In this document: positions 22,181 to 37,671 of the stretch, piece after piece
Layout of the letters: each line of letters begins with the position of its first letter
How positions within the stretch are numbered: position 1 is the stretch's first letter
Program-made: the position numbers and the translations under genes
From: Sphagnum compactum
Lineage: Eukaryota > Bryophyta > Sphagnopsida > Sphagnales
Assembly: GCA_965153455.1 (NCBI GenBank)
Contig: OZ234496.1
Span: forward strand, 248,001 to 312,000
DNA: 64,000 nt
Direction of reading: 5' to 3'
The notes under the pieces: generated by a model
Databases searched by the model: none
The model's input: only the letters and a program-made list of their open reading frames with translations
What the model was told of the DNA's origin: nothing

Positions 22181-22690
22181 CACATCTTTCCATGCCCTTG
22201 CCTTAGTTGTGACATTGGACCCTTCAAATCATTTGGTAGATATAAAACAATTAAATCTACTATGAGTAAGTGAAGCCAAGAAAGAAGTGATTGGATCTAT
22301 TTTGACTAATTTTTTAAAAAAAACAATTAGATCCAACAATAAGTAAATAAATGAAGGAATGAACAAGTAAATTGGATCTATCTATTTCAAATAAGAAAAT
22401 AAAAAATAATAACTGGGCGGGTCTATTGCAAGAGTAACAAATTAATAAGAGTAACAAAATAATAAAAGCAATTGAGATTTGTTGTAGAGTGAGAAAATAA
22501 TTAAAGAAAACCAAATCAGATCTGATTTGGGTAATGTCCACATGATGTTTATTTTTTATTGTTGTAAATAGCCAGACTATTTATTTTAATTTTGAAAGGT
22601 TTTAATAACAAGTCACCATTTATTGCTATTTTTTTCTTTAAGATTCTCACAAGTTGGTACCAACAGTCCAACAAAAACTTGAAAAATTAA
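22181..22690. other. Intergenic DNA, no gene seen
   Basis: AT-rich. Nothing supported. Confidence 0.45.
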
Positions 22691-22694
22691 AACA

Positions 22695-23729
22695 TTATAG
22701 TGACCAAGTCTTTTGGGAAGAGAAATTTCATGCAACCAGTGGGAAGGCCCAAGCATACATTCAAGGTGCCTTGTTTTTTTTACTTTTATGTTTTGGGGTT
22801 GGGTGGGCGGGGGGAAAGATTTTTTTTCATTTTTCTCTGCTTCCTAATGTGTTTGCACTATGTTCCCTTCAAATTCCCAATGGGTTCCCAATATTTTCCC
22901 CAACATGTTCTCCATACCACCTCACTTTTATCCCATATGCCTTGGAAAATGGTGTCCTCCTTTCACCTACAGAGGTGGGCCAATGGGGAGGAACTGTATA
23001 CTTCAAAATAAAGCCTTCTATTTTGGGGAGTCCCCATAGTTTCAATTTTTTTTGAGTTATGCGCCAATCAAAATGGCACGTTGCCAAAAAAATTAAAATA
23101 AAAAACTTTGGAGGCACCTCATCTAATTAATAGGAGAGATGACTATGTCCCCAATTTTATTTCCCTGCCATTAGCCTAGGCCAAAAATGGGGACAGTTTT
23201 GGAAATAGAAATTGCATGCAGCCAATGGGAAGGTGCAGCATGCACTTAGGGGTCCCAGCTTTTTATTTTGGGTTTTGGGGGGGAGGGGAGAAGAGGTTTT
23301 TATTTTTATTTATTTACAATTGCTGATTTGTTCCCACCATGTTCCCAAGTTGTTCCCCAACTTCTCAATGTGTTCCCCAAGGTTGTTCCCAATAGCTGGG
23401 TGGGAGGTTGGAGGGGAGGTTTTTGTTTCAAGCTGTATTTGAGCGGACTGTCTAGTGTCCACTTGTACACTGGACTTTCGATGTAAGTTTTACTGGGGAG
23501 GGGGGTGTTGGGGGGGGGGGGGGAGAGGATTTGTTTTCCTTTCAGCCAATGGGGAGGACCAAGGTGCCTTGCTTTTACTCCTTTTAAGTTTGGGGGGCGG
23601 GAAGGATTTTTTTTCTCATTTTTCCCTGTTTTTCAATGTGTTCCCACGGTGTTCTCTCTAAGTTCCTAATGGGTTCCCAATATGTTCCCTAACATGTTCT
23701 CCATATAAGCACTTCACTTTTATCCCATA
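22695..23729. repeat. Second cluster of the ~500-bp dispersed repeat (units E, F and left part of G)
   Basis: Unit E (22695-23135) matches B, unit F (about 23150-23400) matches the variant C with its 'ccctgccattagcctaggcc' start, and unit G (about 23530 onward) matches D ('gtgccttgcttttactcctt', 'tggggggcgggaa', 'catataagcac'). The order repeats the B-C-D order at 15.9-17.3 kb. Unit G breaks off at 'tatcccata' and resumes near 25497. Confidence 0.75.
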
Positions 23730-23852
23730 CTAGTGTGAACCCCGTGCATAATGCACAGGTGTGTTATTTCAACAATGTTTGGTTCATGTTTTTGGTTTTT
23801 TAAAAAAACTTTTATCTTTTCAAACAACCGTTGGTTCCCCCTACCACCTCGG

Positions 23853-24315
23853 TCCTTCGCATTTCTCACTCCAGTTCTTTACCCGTCGACCCCTCGCCTA
23901 ATCCTTCGCATTTCCCACTCCGATTCTTTAACCCATCGAGCCCCCTCGCCCGATCCTTCACATTTCCCACTCCGGTTCTTTAACCCGTCGATCCCCCTTC
24001 GCCCGGTCCTTCACATTTCCCACTCCAGTTCTTTAACCCGTCGATCCCCCCCGCCCGGTCCTTCACATTTCCCACTCCGGTTCTCTAACCCGTCGATCCC
24101 CCCCAACCGGTCCTTCACATTTCCCACTCCGGTTCTTTAACCCATCGATCCCCCCCCCCCCCCCCCCCCCCCAGTCCTTCACATTTCCCACTCCGGTTTT
24201 TTAACCCGTCGATCCCCCCCGCCCGGCCTTCACATTTCCCACTCCGGTTCTTTAACCCGTCGATCCCCCTCGCCCGGTCCTTCACATTTCCCACTCTAGT
24301 TCTTTAACCTTTCGG
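23853..24315. repeat. ~52-bp C-rich tandem repeat, about 9 copies
   Basis: Units of the form TCCTTCACATTTCCCACTCC, then GGTTCTTTAACCCGTCGATC plus a C-run, start at 23853, 23902, 23954, 24007, 24059 and so on. One unit holds a run of about 20 C. Confidence 0.9.
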
Positions 24316-24596
24316 TTCCGGTTCTTGAGAACCCAACAGGAACAAAAGAATCGTCGGTTCCCTTCATTTCAACAACCTTGCCGAGTTGATGGTTTTCGTG
24401 GAAGAACTGGCACTTCGTTGGCCAGTTCTTTGACTTTGTCATCATTTTGAGGCCCATAATTATGTACCAGGACTACCTTTTTTTTCTTTTAACTATTGTT
24501 CGTCCGGATTAAGGGGAAGCTTCACAACGTTTTCGCTATATTTAGCTACTGTCCGTGGCCACTGTCCGTTCGACTTTAGGGGAAGCTTCATTGTTC

Positions 24597-25235
24597 CTTT
24601 TGCATGAGTGTGCAATTTTGGCTCTTCGCAACAAGGAGGTTTCGTTAATAAACGCGATGGTTTTAAGCTACCTTCCAGGCGCACAGGTCAACTTCCTTAG
24701 TGCGGATTCCGCAAAAGATACGGAAGTGACGAACACATACCCTTCCGAATTCCTCAACACTTTGGAAGTTAATGGCATGCCTTCACACAAGCTACTGCTC
24801 AAGATTGGCGCACCAGTGATTCTATTGCGCAATCTTGACCCATTGGCTGGGCTGTGTAATGGGATGCGCCTGATTGTTCGACGCTTCACGATGCGAGTCG
24901 TTGAGGTTGAGATTATCATAGGAAAAGGGGCCGGTAATGTGGCCTTTATCCTGTGCATTAAGTTCATTTTCGATAACAACGGTTTGCCATTTACATTTGC
25001 AAAGAAGCAATTTCCTTTGCGGCTAGCTTATGCCATGACTATTAACAAGTATCAAGGGCAAACCCTTTCTCATGTTGGCCTTCATCTCGAAGATGATGTT
25101 TTTTCGCATGGCCAACTTTACGTTGCCTTTTCACACGCCTAGGCACCAGCGAACATCAAAGTTCAGCTGCCAGACACTGTGCATGGCCGGAGTGTCCTTA
25201 TGCGCAATGTTGTGTACGAAGAAGCCTTCCTTTGA
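24597..25235 (+). pseudogene. Pif1-like helicase C-terminus (Helitron)
   Basis: The frame gives LINAMVLSYLPGAQVNFLSA, then NTYPSEFLNTLEVNGMPSH, LKIGAPVILLRNLDPLAGLC, NGMRLIVRR, LRLAYAMTINKYQGQTLSHV and FSHGQLYVAFSHA. These are the closing motifs of Pif1-type helicases of the RepHel protein that moves Helitrons; the canonical Lys-Ser before QGQT is Lys-Tyr here and the usual 'ALSRA' is AFSHA. A TAG at 25140-25142 interrupts the frame, and homology (PANIKVQLPDTVHGRS) continues in the same frame to a TGA at 25233. The Rep domain, Walker A and Walker B parts are absent, so this is a non-functional fragment. Confidence 0.85.
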
Positions 25236-25496
25236 GGCTGCATGCATCTTCTAAATGGTTCCGTGAGAAGCTACGTTCACGATGTGCAGTTGTTTAAAAC
25301 AAAATGTTTCTTTGAAATAAATATGGTTTAATGAAATGGGAGGACTTCACAGTGTCCGAAGGTCACGGGTACCCTCTAGTATGTAATAATAAAATAGACG
25401 AATGACGGGATGGATGAAATGTCCGTCCGACTGGATGGATGACGAGACGAATTTAGGAAAAGCTTCATTTAACATCCTGACGTCTTTTACTATATA

Positions 25497-25660
25497 TGAT
25501 GCTTTAACAAATGTTGTTCTCCTTTCACCTATGTAGGCGGGCTGAAGGGGAAGAACAATATAAATCAAAACACAACCTTCTATTTTGAGGAGCCTCCATA
25601 GTTTCATTTATTTGGGAACAATGGGCCAATCAAATTGGCTTTGGTGGGGAGGCAAAGAAA
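25497..25660. repeat. Right part of split dispersed unit G
   Basis: Resumes at 'atgctttaacaaatgttgtt' and continues 'ctcctttcacctatgtaggc' and 'gaggagcctccatagtttca' to 'caatgggccaatcaaattgg', matching unit D from the point where the left part stops at 23729. Confidence 0.75.
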
Positions 25661-27285
25661 AAACACTCATAATGATGTAAAAATTTATAAAATGTTGCTA
25701 CCTAAAGTTAGGAGGGAATGTGATAGATTTAACAATTGGAATAAATAAATATCTTGATTATTAAAACATAGTTTGGCCATTCATGGTAATGACACCAACC
25801 CATTTCATTTGATTTTGTACAAGCAAGCATTTTGGCAACACTTTAAATTGGCCATTCAGTTGGCAAATGGGGAGGGGATTCATATATTCATGATTTCCAC
25901 TTGGATAACCTATTTGGCGCAAGAGTGAAACCACATAATGAATAATATGTAGCGTTAAAAACAATTAGCCATTGTGGACAACTCTAACGAAGAGGAATGA
26001 GAGTTGTCCCCCAATAACTTCCTCAACACTAGTTATAACCAAATCAATTCACCGACAATTTATAATCCCACCAACATTTAAAATTGTAAGGTAAAATAAT
26101 GACATTAAGTATTTGTGGTCACCTAATAACACATGTATAAACTTCAAAAAAACCTAGAATGATTTTGTATGGTTGCAAACTTGAAGCTATTTATAGGGCA
26201 AGCTAACTCCCTTATGGCAAATTTCAGCCTACTAGTTTACAGAGGGAAGATGACAAACTTTATGGCTTCAACTACATCAAGAAACAATTCACACACTTAG
26301 AGCCTTAAATGGGAGGCTCACCTACCTAATAATTTTTTTGGATGATAAAATAATCAATGTTGGGATGACATGAGCCCTTTGTTTGAAGAATAGTTTAGAA
26401 TAATCAAAAAATTATGATTGTTGAGTTTTAGGGTTTACTTTTCATTACATTAAATATGTATCAATCTAATTTGTTGTCTCCCATGTCAAATGATAGTTGA
26501 AATTCAAGATACACAATCAATACATTTTTCTTCAGATTAAATTAAGGCCTTACATCCATTTTGGCACACAAAGATAAACAAACACAAAACCTGCGTCAAT
26601 TGTAAAAAAAACCTACGTCCATTTCACTTTCCTATTTCCTCACAAAACTATGATTGTCCAAAAATTGTTGCCACCTCCTTGACACTTTCCAATTTATTTA
26701 TGCATGCATTCATAGACATGCTATGATTTAGTTACATGGCAAAATAGTTGACTTCTAAGTGCCCTACAATTCAAAATAGATTGTTGCACACAATAAAATG
26801 AAATCAACAAAAACACCATGGCAAATCCCTTCTAAAAGCAACATGCTTGTTCTTTTTATTTGCAAACGACGAACATACGTAACATCACACACACATTTGA
26901 TATGATTCTAGGTAAAATGAACCGTCTAGAAATGTGCTCCCACACACATTCCATTTCTAATAAGAGCTTCTCCTTTATTGCCAAAACATTAATTACACAT
27001 ACAATTGCAATGCGCTCTAATGTCAAATTCCCAATGATTTAGTAAATTTTCTATCCCACTTTCCTCCATTTGAAAACTGCATTTCTTTTAATTATCACCT
27101 CTCCTTTGCCAAAAGTAGATGCATCCATCAAGTGAAGCTCAAACCCGAACCCTAACTTCCATTTTCACACCACCAAAAAGCAAGCGATGTCGCCCTTTTC
27201 TTTTTAAAAAATCATATTTCCAATCCATCTTGTGAAATTTGAATAATACATCAACACATGCATCTTAGAATTTTCTTACAACAAG
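25661..27285. other. Intergenic DNA, no gene seen
   Basis: Only short unsupported frames. The last part probably holds the upstream region of the RAB2 gene. Confidence 0.45.
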
Positions 27286-27578
27286 TTGTGCCACTATGGA
27301 AGACATCCTTTCCAAGACTTTATACAAATAAGCGCCCCTCAGCTCCACCTCAGGCGCCGAACAGAGCGTTCTTTTTATGATCTTGTTTTGTCCCCATTGC
27401 AAAGATCACATTTAGGGTTGTGGGTAGCGAAACAATCACGGGAATCGGTTCAGAATCGAGCAAACGGGAGCGGATCTGGTGAAACTGTTGCCTGCTGCTG
27501 CAAGTTGTGAAGCTCGAAAACGAGAAAGGCAGGTGCAGAGTGGGGCGGAGGTGAGGAGAATAGGAGACGGAGCGAGAA

Positions 27579-30779
<3,201 letters not shown>

Positions 30780-31277
30780 CACTCCACGCTGGAAGCAAAT
30801 AACTGTACTTGACTGGTTGCTCATGGACTTATCGTGAAATGCAGCTATTTGAGCTGTCACCTGTTGCTTGCAGAGGCATCCATTCCTGTGTATCTTCAGC
30901 TGTGTACATGTACAACCACTGGGGTAAGATTGCTAGGTTGTTTGATTGCATAAATGCAGTTCCCTCTACCATTGCACAGTTGGAGGTTGGGGCCTGCCTC
31001 TACCTGCTGCCAAGGATGCTCCAGACATTGTGTTGCAGAGTTAACTGAGGAACAAAGCCAATGCCCTCATTTGAGAAGGTGTAGAGAGTTCTCAGTCTTT
31101 ATCAAGGGAGCCAAATGTATTTCAAGGGAGCCATGGTAGAGATGCATTTCAACTGATTCTATTTTGGTTGCAAACTTTGGTGATAAGCTGCTTGTGATTG
31201 GTTTAGCTGTCTAATTGAGGAATGTACATGTCAGTTAGAGACCACCTCAATCAACTATTGTATCATGTTTATTGAAC

Positions 31278-31475
31278 CGTGTTTAACACATTTCGATTTT
31301 TTTTACGTATAATACAAATAATACGCGTATAAAACATTTATATCAATACAAAAAAAGAAAATGCTGTCACAGCATCGTGTTTAACACATTTCGATTTTTT
31401 TGATGTATAATACGTATAATACGCGTATAAAACGTTTATATCGATACAAAAAACAAAATGCTGTGACATATGCAT
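31278..31475. repeat. 98-bp tandem repeat, 2 copies
   Basis: CGTGTTTAACACATTTCGAT begins at 31278 and again at 31376, followed by 'tacgtataataca', 'aatacgcgtataaaac' and 'aaatgctgt'. It lies about 500 bp downstream of the RAB2 stop. Confidence 0.85.
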
Positions 31476-32930
31476 TTATTATACGCACGTTCTATACATA
31501 CGTTTCAATAATCATGTTTGGTGAGGTTGCAAGATTTAAGGGAGTTCATAGAACTGTCTGACCACAAATTTGACAGAGGAATTTTGTCCTTAAGTTACCC
31601 CTTTACTGTAACTGAGGATGTTAAATCAGCAATGGGTCCTTATTGCAGATGATACAAATGTACTGTCTTCTTTTCTTTTCTTGTCTGCCCTTGGCTCAAT
31701 CCATTTTTCCCCTAACTGGCAGAAGGTGGTCACTAACTGGCATGTATATTTAGTGACCACCTTCCAGTCCATTCAACAACCTCCTTGAAGGAATTGTGGC
31801 TGCATGCTGGCAGCCTGGGAAGTGCAGGGTGTACATAATGAGCTGCTGCATGGAATGATGCAGTATAAATAGTTGAGCTTGTTTGAGAAGCCCTGGATAA
31901 TTTTGTCACAGCAAAAGACAAGGGATGGACCAGAGAGCTCAGCTTAGACAACAAAAGAAAATAGCTGACTGATGTTGAGCCACAGCAAATTATTTTGCAC
32001 AACAATTGGATACCAAACAAGTTCCTGTATGTTTTCCTTTCCATGTATCAGAGTGGTGCATGGATTAGGATTCAGTTTAAGAATGCAAAATGAAACCATC
32101 TGATCCATCATGCAATATAATAGATGGCCTGACATCCCAACTGCACAAAATGTACAGAGAGACTTCCAATAACCAAGTATCTGCTCTAACGAGTAGGGTC
32201 TAAATGATAGGGACAAATACTACAGCCCTTAGTGTTTTCCAAAGGTTGCTAGGATCCCCTTGGATGCCTTGTTTGAAAAATGTTGTTGTAACATTAATTA
32301 TACACTTGGTCTTGTCCGTATATTGAGCGATCGGCCAAGAAGCTCCTGTCGCTCACTGCCACATTGACAGGCATTCGATTCAATGCTGTGTATCGTATGA
32401 GAAGTAATCATGAAAAAAATATTGCACAGATCCCCTCAAATGCTCATCATTCTAAGAACCCAGACACAGTTTGTGAGTAATAAATTCTATACTTTAACTA
32501 AGCACAGTTTGCTTGTGTCAACTGAATTCACATTTACTCAACCAAGAACAAGAGCATGGTCAGTACCTCTTGTGTCAAGCATGAAGGAAAAACCAGATAT
32601 GCATCATCATAATCTAGCATTGCACTACACCAGTCTCATTTATGGTATTGGCTGGGCTCTAACAGCAGTAAATTTGAGGCACCCTGACCGTGATGATCAA
32701 TGTCATTATCTCTACACAGGGTTCCAGGGAGTTGGACCTACTCCAATCATAAAAAGTGCTCAAGATTTGATACTCTGAGTTTGTGTAGGAAGTCTGAACA
32801 AATTGTCCTAGTCAGAAAGTGCATGCCAAGTTCGAGAAAGAAAGACTGAAGGGCTTGCAAGATGTGAGGGCCCTCTGTTATAAAGCACCTTAAGTAGCGG
32901 ATCATTGATCCTCAACGATGATTGTCCCTT
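31476..32930. other. Intergenic DNA, no gene recognised
   Basis: Frames such as the plus-strand 32410-32778 have ordinary composition but no family features that I recognise. Confidence 0.4.
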
Positions 32931-32933
32931 CAT

Positions 32934-33702
32934 TTAATCAGACATCCGTTGTTGTGGTGGTAATGCAAGGCGCTCACCCTTATATTGGCCCCAAGTCACT
33001 GAATACAGGCCCAAAACTATCAAGCCTCCACCAATGCCACTGTACTGACAAGGGAAAAATCAGTACTACAGATCAAATTGCTTGAATTGTCTGCATGCAA
33101 TCCTCAGTTAAAACACTAGATCAAGACAAGATTAACAGTGGTCAGATCAGTACTAAATGCATCTTAAATCCTGTTAGATTCAACCTTCTGTATGCCAAAC
33201 TATGTATAAGAAAAGGAGAAGTGGAACTGACCTTCCCAAGTAAAGCGAACTCTTCAAAAAAATATGTGAAAGGATGGATGAGGCAACTGGCTGAAGAGGC
33301 ATGTACAATGCAACTAATGAAGGTCCCAAGATCTTGTTTGACCCCAGCTCAACAGCCAATAGTTGAGTGCAGATGCAACAATCCCCTTCACATGAAAAAT
33401 CACCCTTTTATGTAATTCATGGATATAAAGATGGTATACAAACAGAAGGCACCAGGATACAGTAGGCATGTGCATGTGTCAGACAATCTGGGTACACAAG
33501 AACTGACAACTGATAATACATGGAGGCTGTGAAGAAGAAAGGGCCTTACAGAAAAAAGGACACAGGCAATTTCCGTGTATGTTAGTGTCCAATCAGAAAG
33601 GCCGTTAGCAAAAAAGCCACCTGTCAATGTCATCAAGCCTGCCCCAAAGAGATAGGAGTATGCAGTCATTGAGAGTGCAGGATAGCTGGACAGCAAAGGT
33701 GC
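32934..33702 (-). pseudogene. WAT1-related (EamA/nodulin MtN21-type) transporter, 3' three exons with frameshift
   Basis: Exons on the minus strand: 33702-33550, 33385-33232 and 33039-32934. They encode APLLSSYPALSMTAYSYLFG with [32 protein letters not shown], then [20 protein letters not shown] with [12 protein letters not shown]; and SGIGGGLIVLGLYSVTWGQY to the stop. This is the second EamA repeat of plasma- or vacuolar-membrane WAT1-like transporters. Splice junctions are GT-AG. In the middle exon AGCTGGGGTCAAAC has two extra G relative to the family's Trp-Ser, shifting frame; the exon is 154 nt where 152 (or 155) would keep phase. The first repeat and upstream exons were not found, so it is probably a 5'-truncated relic. 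Confidence 0.7.
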
Positions 33703-34620
33703 CTACAATTTAATGAGACAGCAACAATCAATATATGTGTGTTCACAACTTCACTTTCAATCCCCCAACAAATTCAGAGTTGTGGTCCATGCATGATGGA
33801 TCTTCCACTATCAAAGTAAGGAATTCCACGTGAAGACAACTCATGTTCATTGTTTACCCGGTTTATCCAGTAAGCTGCGCGAGCGGAAAAAAAAGAAATG
33901 ATGAGTGCACAGAGAGTGATGGATGGGCTTACTGTTGCCGCTCTTATGTTGCATTCATGTTAAAAACTCAAGATTGAACTACCGAATCCCTTGCATGGCT
34001 GCTATATTCGGGTCTAAGCACGTGCTGCTGGAAGTACCGAGTGGAGAGGCTGTGGTAGGGAAAAAATTCCTGTTTTGTGCACCGTGCCATACCTTGCTTG
34101 TTGATGCTGCTGGCTGCTCTTTTTCCTCTGCGGCGCCGATGGGGAGACCGCATCCGGATTAATCCGTATCTTAAATTCTAAGTCGAATGGGCTTCAACAA
34201 CACCGCCGTACGGGACCCCTGACAGTTGACGACATCTGACTGATTATGGCACGATGGTAGTGGAAGACCCCACATCGGAAGACTCGCACAGCCCACCTCC
34301 CGACTTACTTGTGAGAAGTATTCTATTTCGGGTTCTCATGCCCGGATGGGCAAATGGCAATAGACCAAAACCCTGATGATTCCGCAGTTGACGTCGACGG
34401 ATCTCCGTGCATGATTGGAGACTTGAGGATTTATCCTCGTCTGTGTGGTCAGCTGCCTAGCAATCTTTACGTTCGAATTGATCGTTTCCTTTTGTGATGA
34501 ACGGCAAGTGAACGTGCTGGATTCTCCCTGTGGATTATGAACTAACGATGCTTGTTCTGCCTCCGTTGTCAAAAATGTACCTGGTGGATTCTGCACAGAA
34601 GATGAACTCGAGACTCATGA
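33703..34620. other. Intergenic DNA, no gene recognised
   Basis: No upstream WAT1 exon and no extension of the receptor-kinase relic could be recognised. Confidence 0.4.
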
Positions 34621-34622
34621 GC

Positions 34623-37600
34623 TCAAGTTGGCGATGTCTGTGCCGTTGGGCTATTTGAAGAAGGAATATCTGGGGCGGTGCGGCATCCTTCCACCGCTAA
34701 AACGACCTCACCTACGGAGGGTCGGTCGGCAGGGTCTGGAGCTGTACACGAGAGAGCAATTTTCGCAGCCCGTAAGAACTCCTCCCACTCTCCTGACTCT
34801 GGGTCCCGATCTACCGAGGCAAGATCGAAAATCTCTGTTATCTCCCCTAATTGCAACATCCGCTTCGCTCGCTTTGCTATGTCTTCATCCTGCACGTTGA
34901 AAACGGCGGGCCTCCGTCTTGTCGGAAGCTCAAGTAACGCCGTTCCAAAACTGTGCGCATCGGCTTCTTATGTGAGCTCTCCTCACTCGTTTGCTTCGGG
35001 TGAGACGTACCCGAGTGACCCTGCCGAATTCGATGATGGTGTTGGGTCTACAGGTTTTCTGGTCCAGGCCGTGAGTCCAAAATCCGAGAGATGTGGTTCC
35101 CAGTCCGCATCCAAAAGCACGTTGTTTGGTTTTACATCTCCGTGTACTATAGGTGGGTTGCACTGTGTATGAAGGAATGAGATTCCTCGTGCGATTCCCA
35201 GGGCGATCCGATGCCGCATTGGCCCGTCTAGAACATGGCTGGTCTGTTTTGAAGCTTCCTGAAGTAAGGAAGCAATGCTACCCTTTGGCATGTAATCCTA
35301 GAGTAAAAGCCGCACATCTTGGTTGATGAAGCCACCCCTCAGAACCGTTAAGTTGCGGTGCTTGACTTTTGCCGGCATTGCAGCCTCTGCCTTCAAGTTC
35401 TTTTCTCCTATTTGGCCCTCGGGTAACCTTCGCACTAAGAGCGCGGTTCCATCCTCAAAGTCATGTAGTGAACGTGATGTCGTTGGACAAATCTTCCCGT
35501 CGTCTATCTGTGGCGAGCTGAGAATTTGAACCAAAACAGTCCTCGAGAAAAAGGACCACCTATTCTCTCCTACATAAAAGCTCAAGTAGATTACGACGAA
35601 TAACTTCCAGGCTTCCACGAGTTGCACCCGTTTTGAGAGGTTTGAAAGAGAAAATTCCACCTACCCCATTATAAAAAAAAAACGCTCTCAAGGATAGTCG
35701 TTGGTGCAGACTTGTTACCGAAAAGAGTGGCTTTGAACGAAATGCCAAACCCTGTCCGACTTATCGCGTGGTCTTCCGCAAAATGGCCTGTGCCGTCATG
35801 GATATGTGCAATAGTAATAGCTTCCCGAAACATGACGATAAGTGTCTCTGCGACTGCTTTTGCTTTGGCTCCTGTGGTCCCTCTTCTCTGCCGACCTACA
35901 CAGATACCAAGACCACAAATAGATGGGAGTATAATAAGGGCTAGTAGCCCTGCTCCTCCCACATCCCTACCCACGATTGCCCCTGTACTCCACCCGCTTG
36001 AGTGATGATGACCGATTGCTTGTGAACCCGTAAGTGGGGTGCCACGCAGGAGTGGATTTCCGGCAAATGAAGAAGCGTTAAACCTTGTGGTAAGAGCTGT
36101 TGGAATGAGGCCCTGCAAATTGTTCTCGGAGACGTTGAAGGTCTGAAGGTCGGTGAGACCGCCCAGAGTTCCTGGAATGGAACCGTTGAGCTTGTTATTT
36201 CCGAGATCCGAATTCTGCGACGGTGTCAAATTTCCCGAGCTTGAAGGGATGGTCCCTCCGAAAGCATTCTGTTGCAGAAAAAACTCGTCCAGCTGCTCTC
36301 CCTGTGAAACTTCCACTGGGATTTCTCCCATCCGATTGTTTCTGTCCGGACTAAGATAGGACGGCCTGCTGCAGTTTGCCAGGTCTGGAGGAATGCTGCC
36401 AGAAAGTTGGTTCCTGCCGACGTCAGGTTCTTCAAGGTCGGAGAGTGCACCGAGCTCCATTGGGATCGACCCGTTAAGCTGATTGTTCCTTAGCAACGGA
36501 ACTGCAAGATTGAAGTCCTCACCGATTGGCACGGGTATCTGGCCAGAAAGAAGATTGTTCGAGAGAGACAGAGAAGATAACTTTGAGAGGGCACCGAGAT
36601 CTGTCGGAATGGTGCCGTTGAGGCCATTTCCGCTGACAGAGAAAGCTTCCAGGCCGGCAGAAGTAGCAAATCCTACAGGAATTTCACCGATCGGCCGATA
36701 GGATAGTTGTTTGCAAGAGAGAAACTCTGCAGATTGCTGAGTGAGGTGTATGAAGAAGGAATGCTTCCTGTCAAATTTTGGTTGCTGAGATCCAGCGTTT
36801 GCAAACTTACGCAGTTTCCGAGCTTAACAGGGAGGTTTCCAGACGGTTGGTTCCCACTCAAGTCCAGAAATTGAAGATGCTGGAGAGACCCGAAAGATGA
36901 GGGGATGGTACCTCACAGTTGATTTCTTTGCAGATTGAGAACTTGCGGCTTGTAACAAAGAGAGAGATTTCCGGGAATCTGTCCGGTCGGATTATTCAGA
37001 GCCCAGGACAAAACATTCGATTTGGAAAGTCGTCCGAACTCCGCAGGAACGAATCCAGACGACTGGTTTCTGTCCGAGGAGACAGACGTCGGATTGACCG
37101 TACCTCCGATGCCTGTGGGGATGGAACCTGAGAACTGATTGGAAGAGAGGGAGGAATCTGAAGAGTCGTGAGTCGTGTCAGGTTCCATGGAATAGATTGG
37201 TTGAGGCTGTTCCCATGCAGGTCCAGGATTTGCAACATCTTCGAACTGAAAATGGATGGAGGAATGCTACCGGAGTGAAGATTTTGCGAGAAATTCGAGT
37301 TCTCCAGGTACACAATCTGGGTGCCCAATGTGGATGGAATGGGACCGGAGAAAGAGTTTCCACCCGTTGAAACTTCTAGTAAGGAAACCACGTTGCCGAG
37401 CTGCTCTGGCAGGGACCCATTGAGTTGATTGTTGTCCGGTTGCAAGATTTGAAGCTCCGCAAGATTGTTGAAGTTCACTTTTATGGTACCTCAGAAACCG
37501 TTGCCTCCCGGGCCTAGGGTTTGAAGCTTACTGGGATTGCTGAGGTTTCATGGAATTGTGCCAGAGAGCTGATTCTGGTTCCACGTTAAGTCTTGAAGAT

Positions 37601-37671
37601 TCGACGAGCCACTTAGCTCTGATGGCAACTCTCCGGTGAGGAAGTTTTGTTGGAGTGCTAGTGAGATTTGG
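34623..37671 (-). pseudogene. LRR receptor-like kinase pseudogene
   Basis: Read from 37671 downward, pieces in several frames give LRRs (for example NFLTGELPSELSGSSNLQDL, NKLNGSIPGTLGGLTDLQTF, NVSENNLQGLIPTALTTRF), a transmembrane segment (GLLALIILPSICGLGI) and a kinase domain. The kinase shows RTGFGISFKATL in place of a glycine loop, an Arg-Arg (LVRRLPEG) at the usual Lys site, GDVKPNNVLLD, LSDFGL and GSLGYVSPEA, and ends PADRPSVGEVV. Such kinases signal at the plasma membrane. Stops and frameshifts occur throughout (TAA within the SFGTALLEL stretch near 34970). The signal peptide and first LRRs are missing beyond about 37671. About 240 bp between KATL and DGTALLV may be an intron. Confidence 0.85.

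Larger units (their letters stand above)
23730..25496 (+). mobile_element. Helitron-like insertion carrying a Pif1 helicase fragment
   Basis: The insertion splits repeat unit G without an obvious target duplication, as expected for Helitrons. Its start, CTAGTGTGAACCCCGTGCAT, resembles the inverse of CACGGGTACCCTCTAGT at 25364-25380. The interior has a C-rich tandem repeat and a helicase C-terminus. Segments of the type 'aggggaagcttcattnaac..tatattta' recur at about 24510, 24575 and 25450, suggesting nested or repeated ends. The exact 3' limit (25380 or 25496) is uncertain. Confidence 0.55.
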
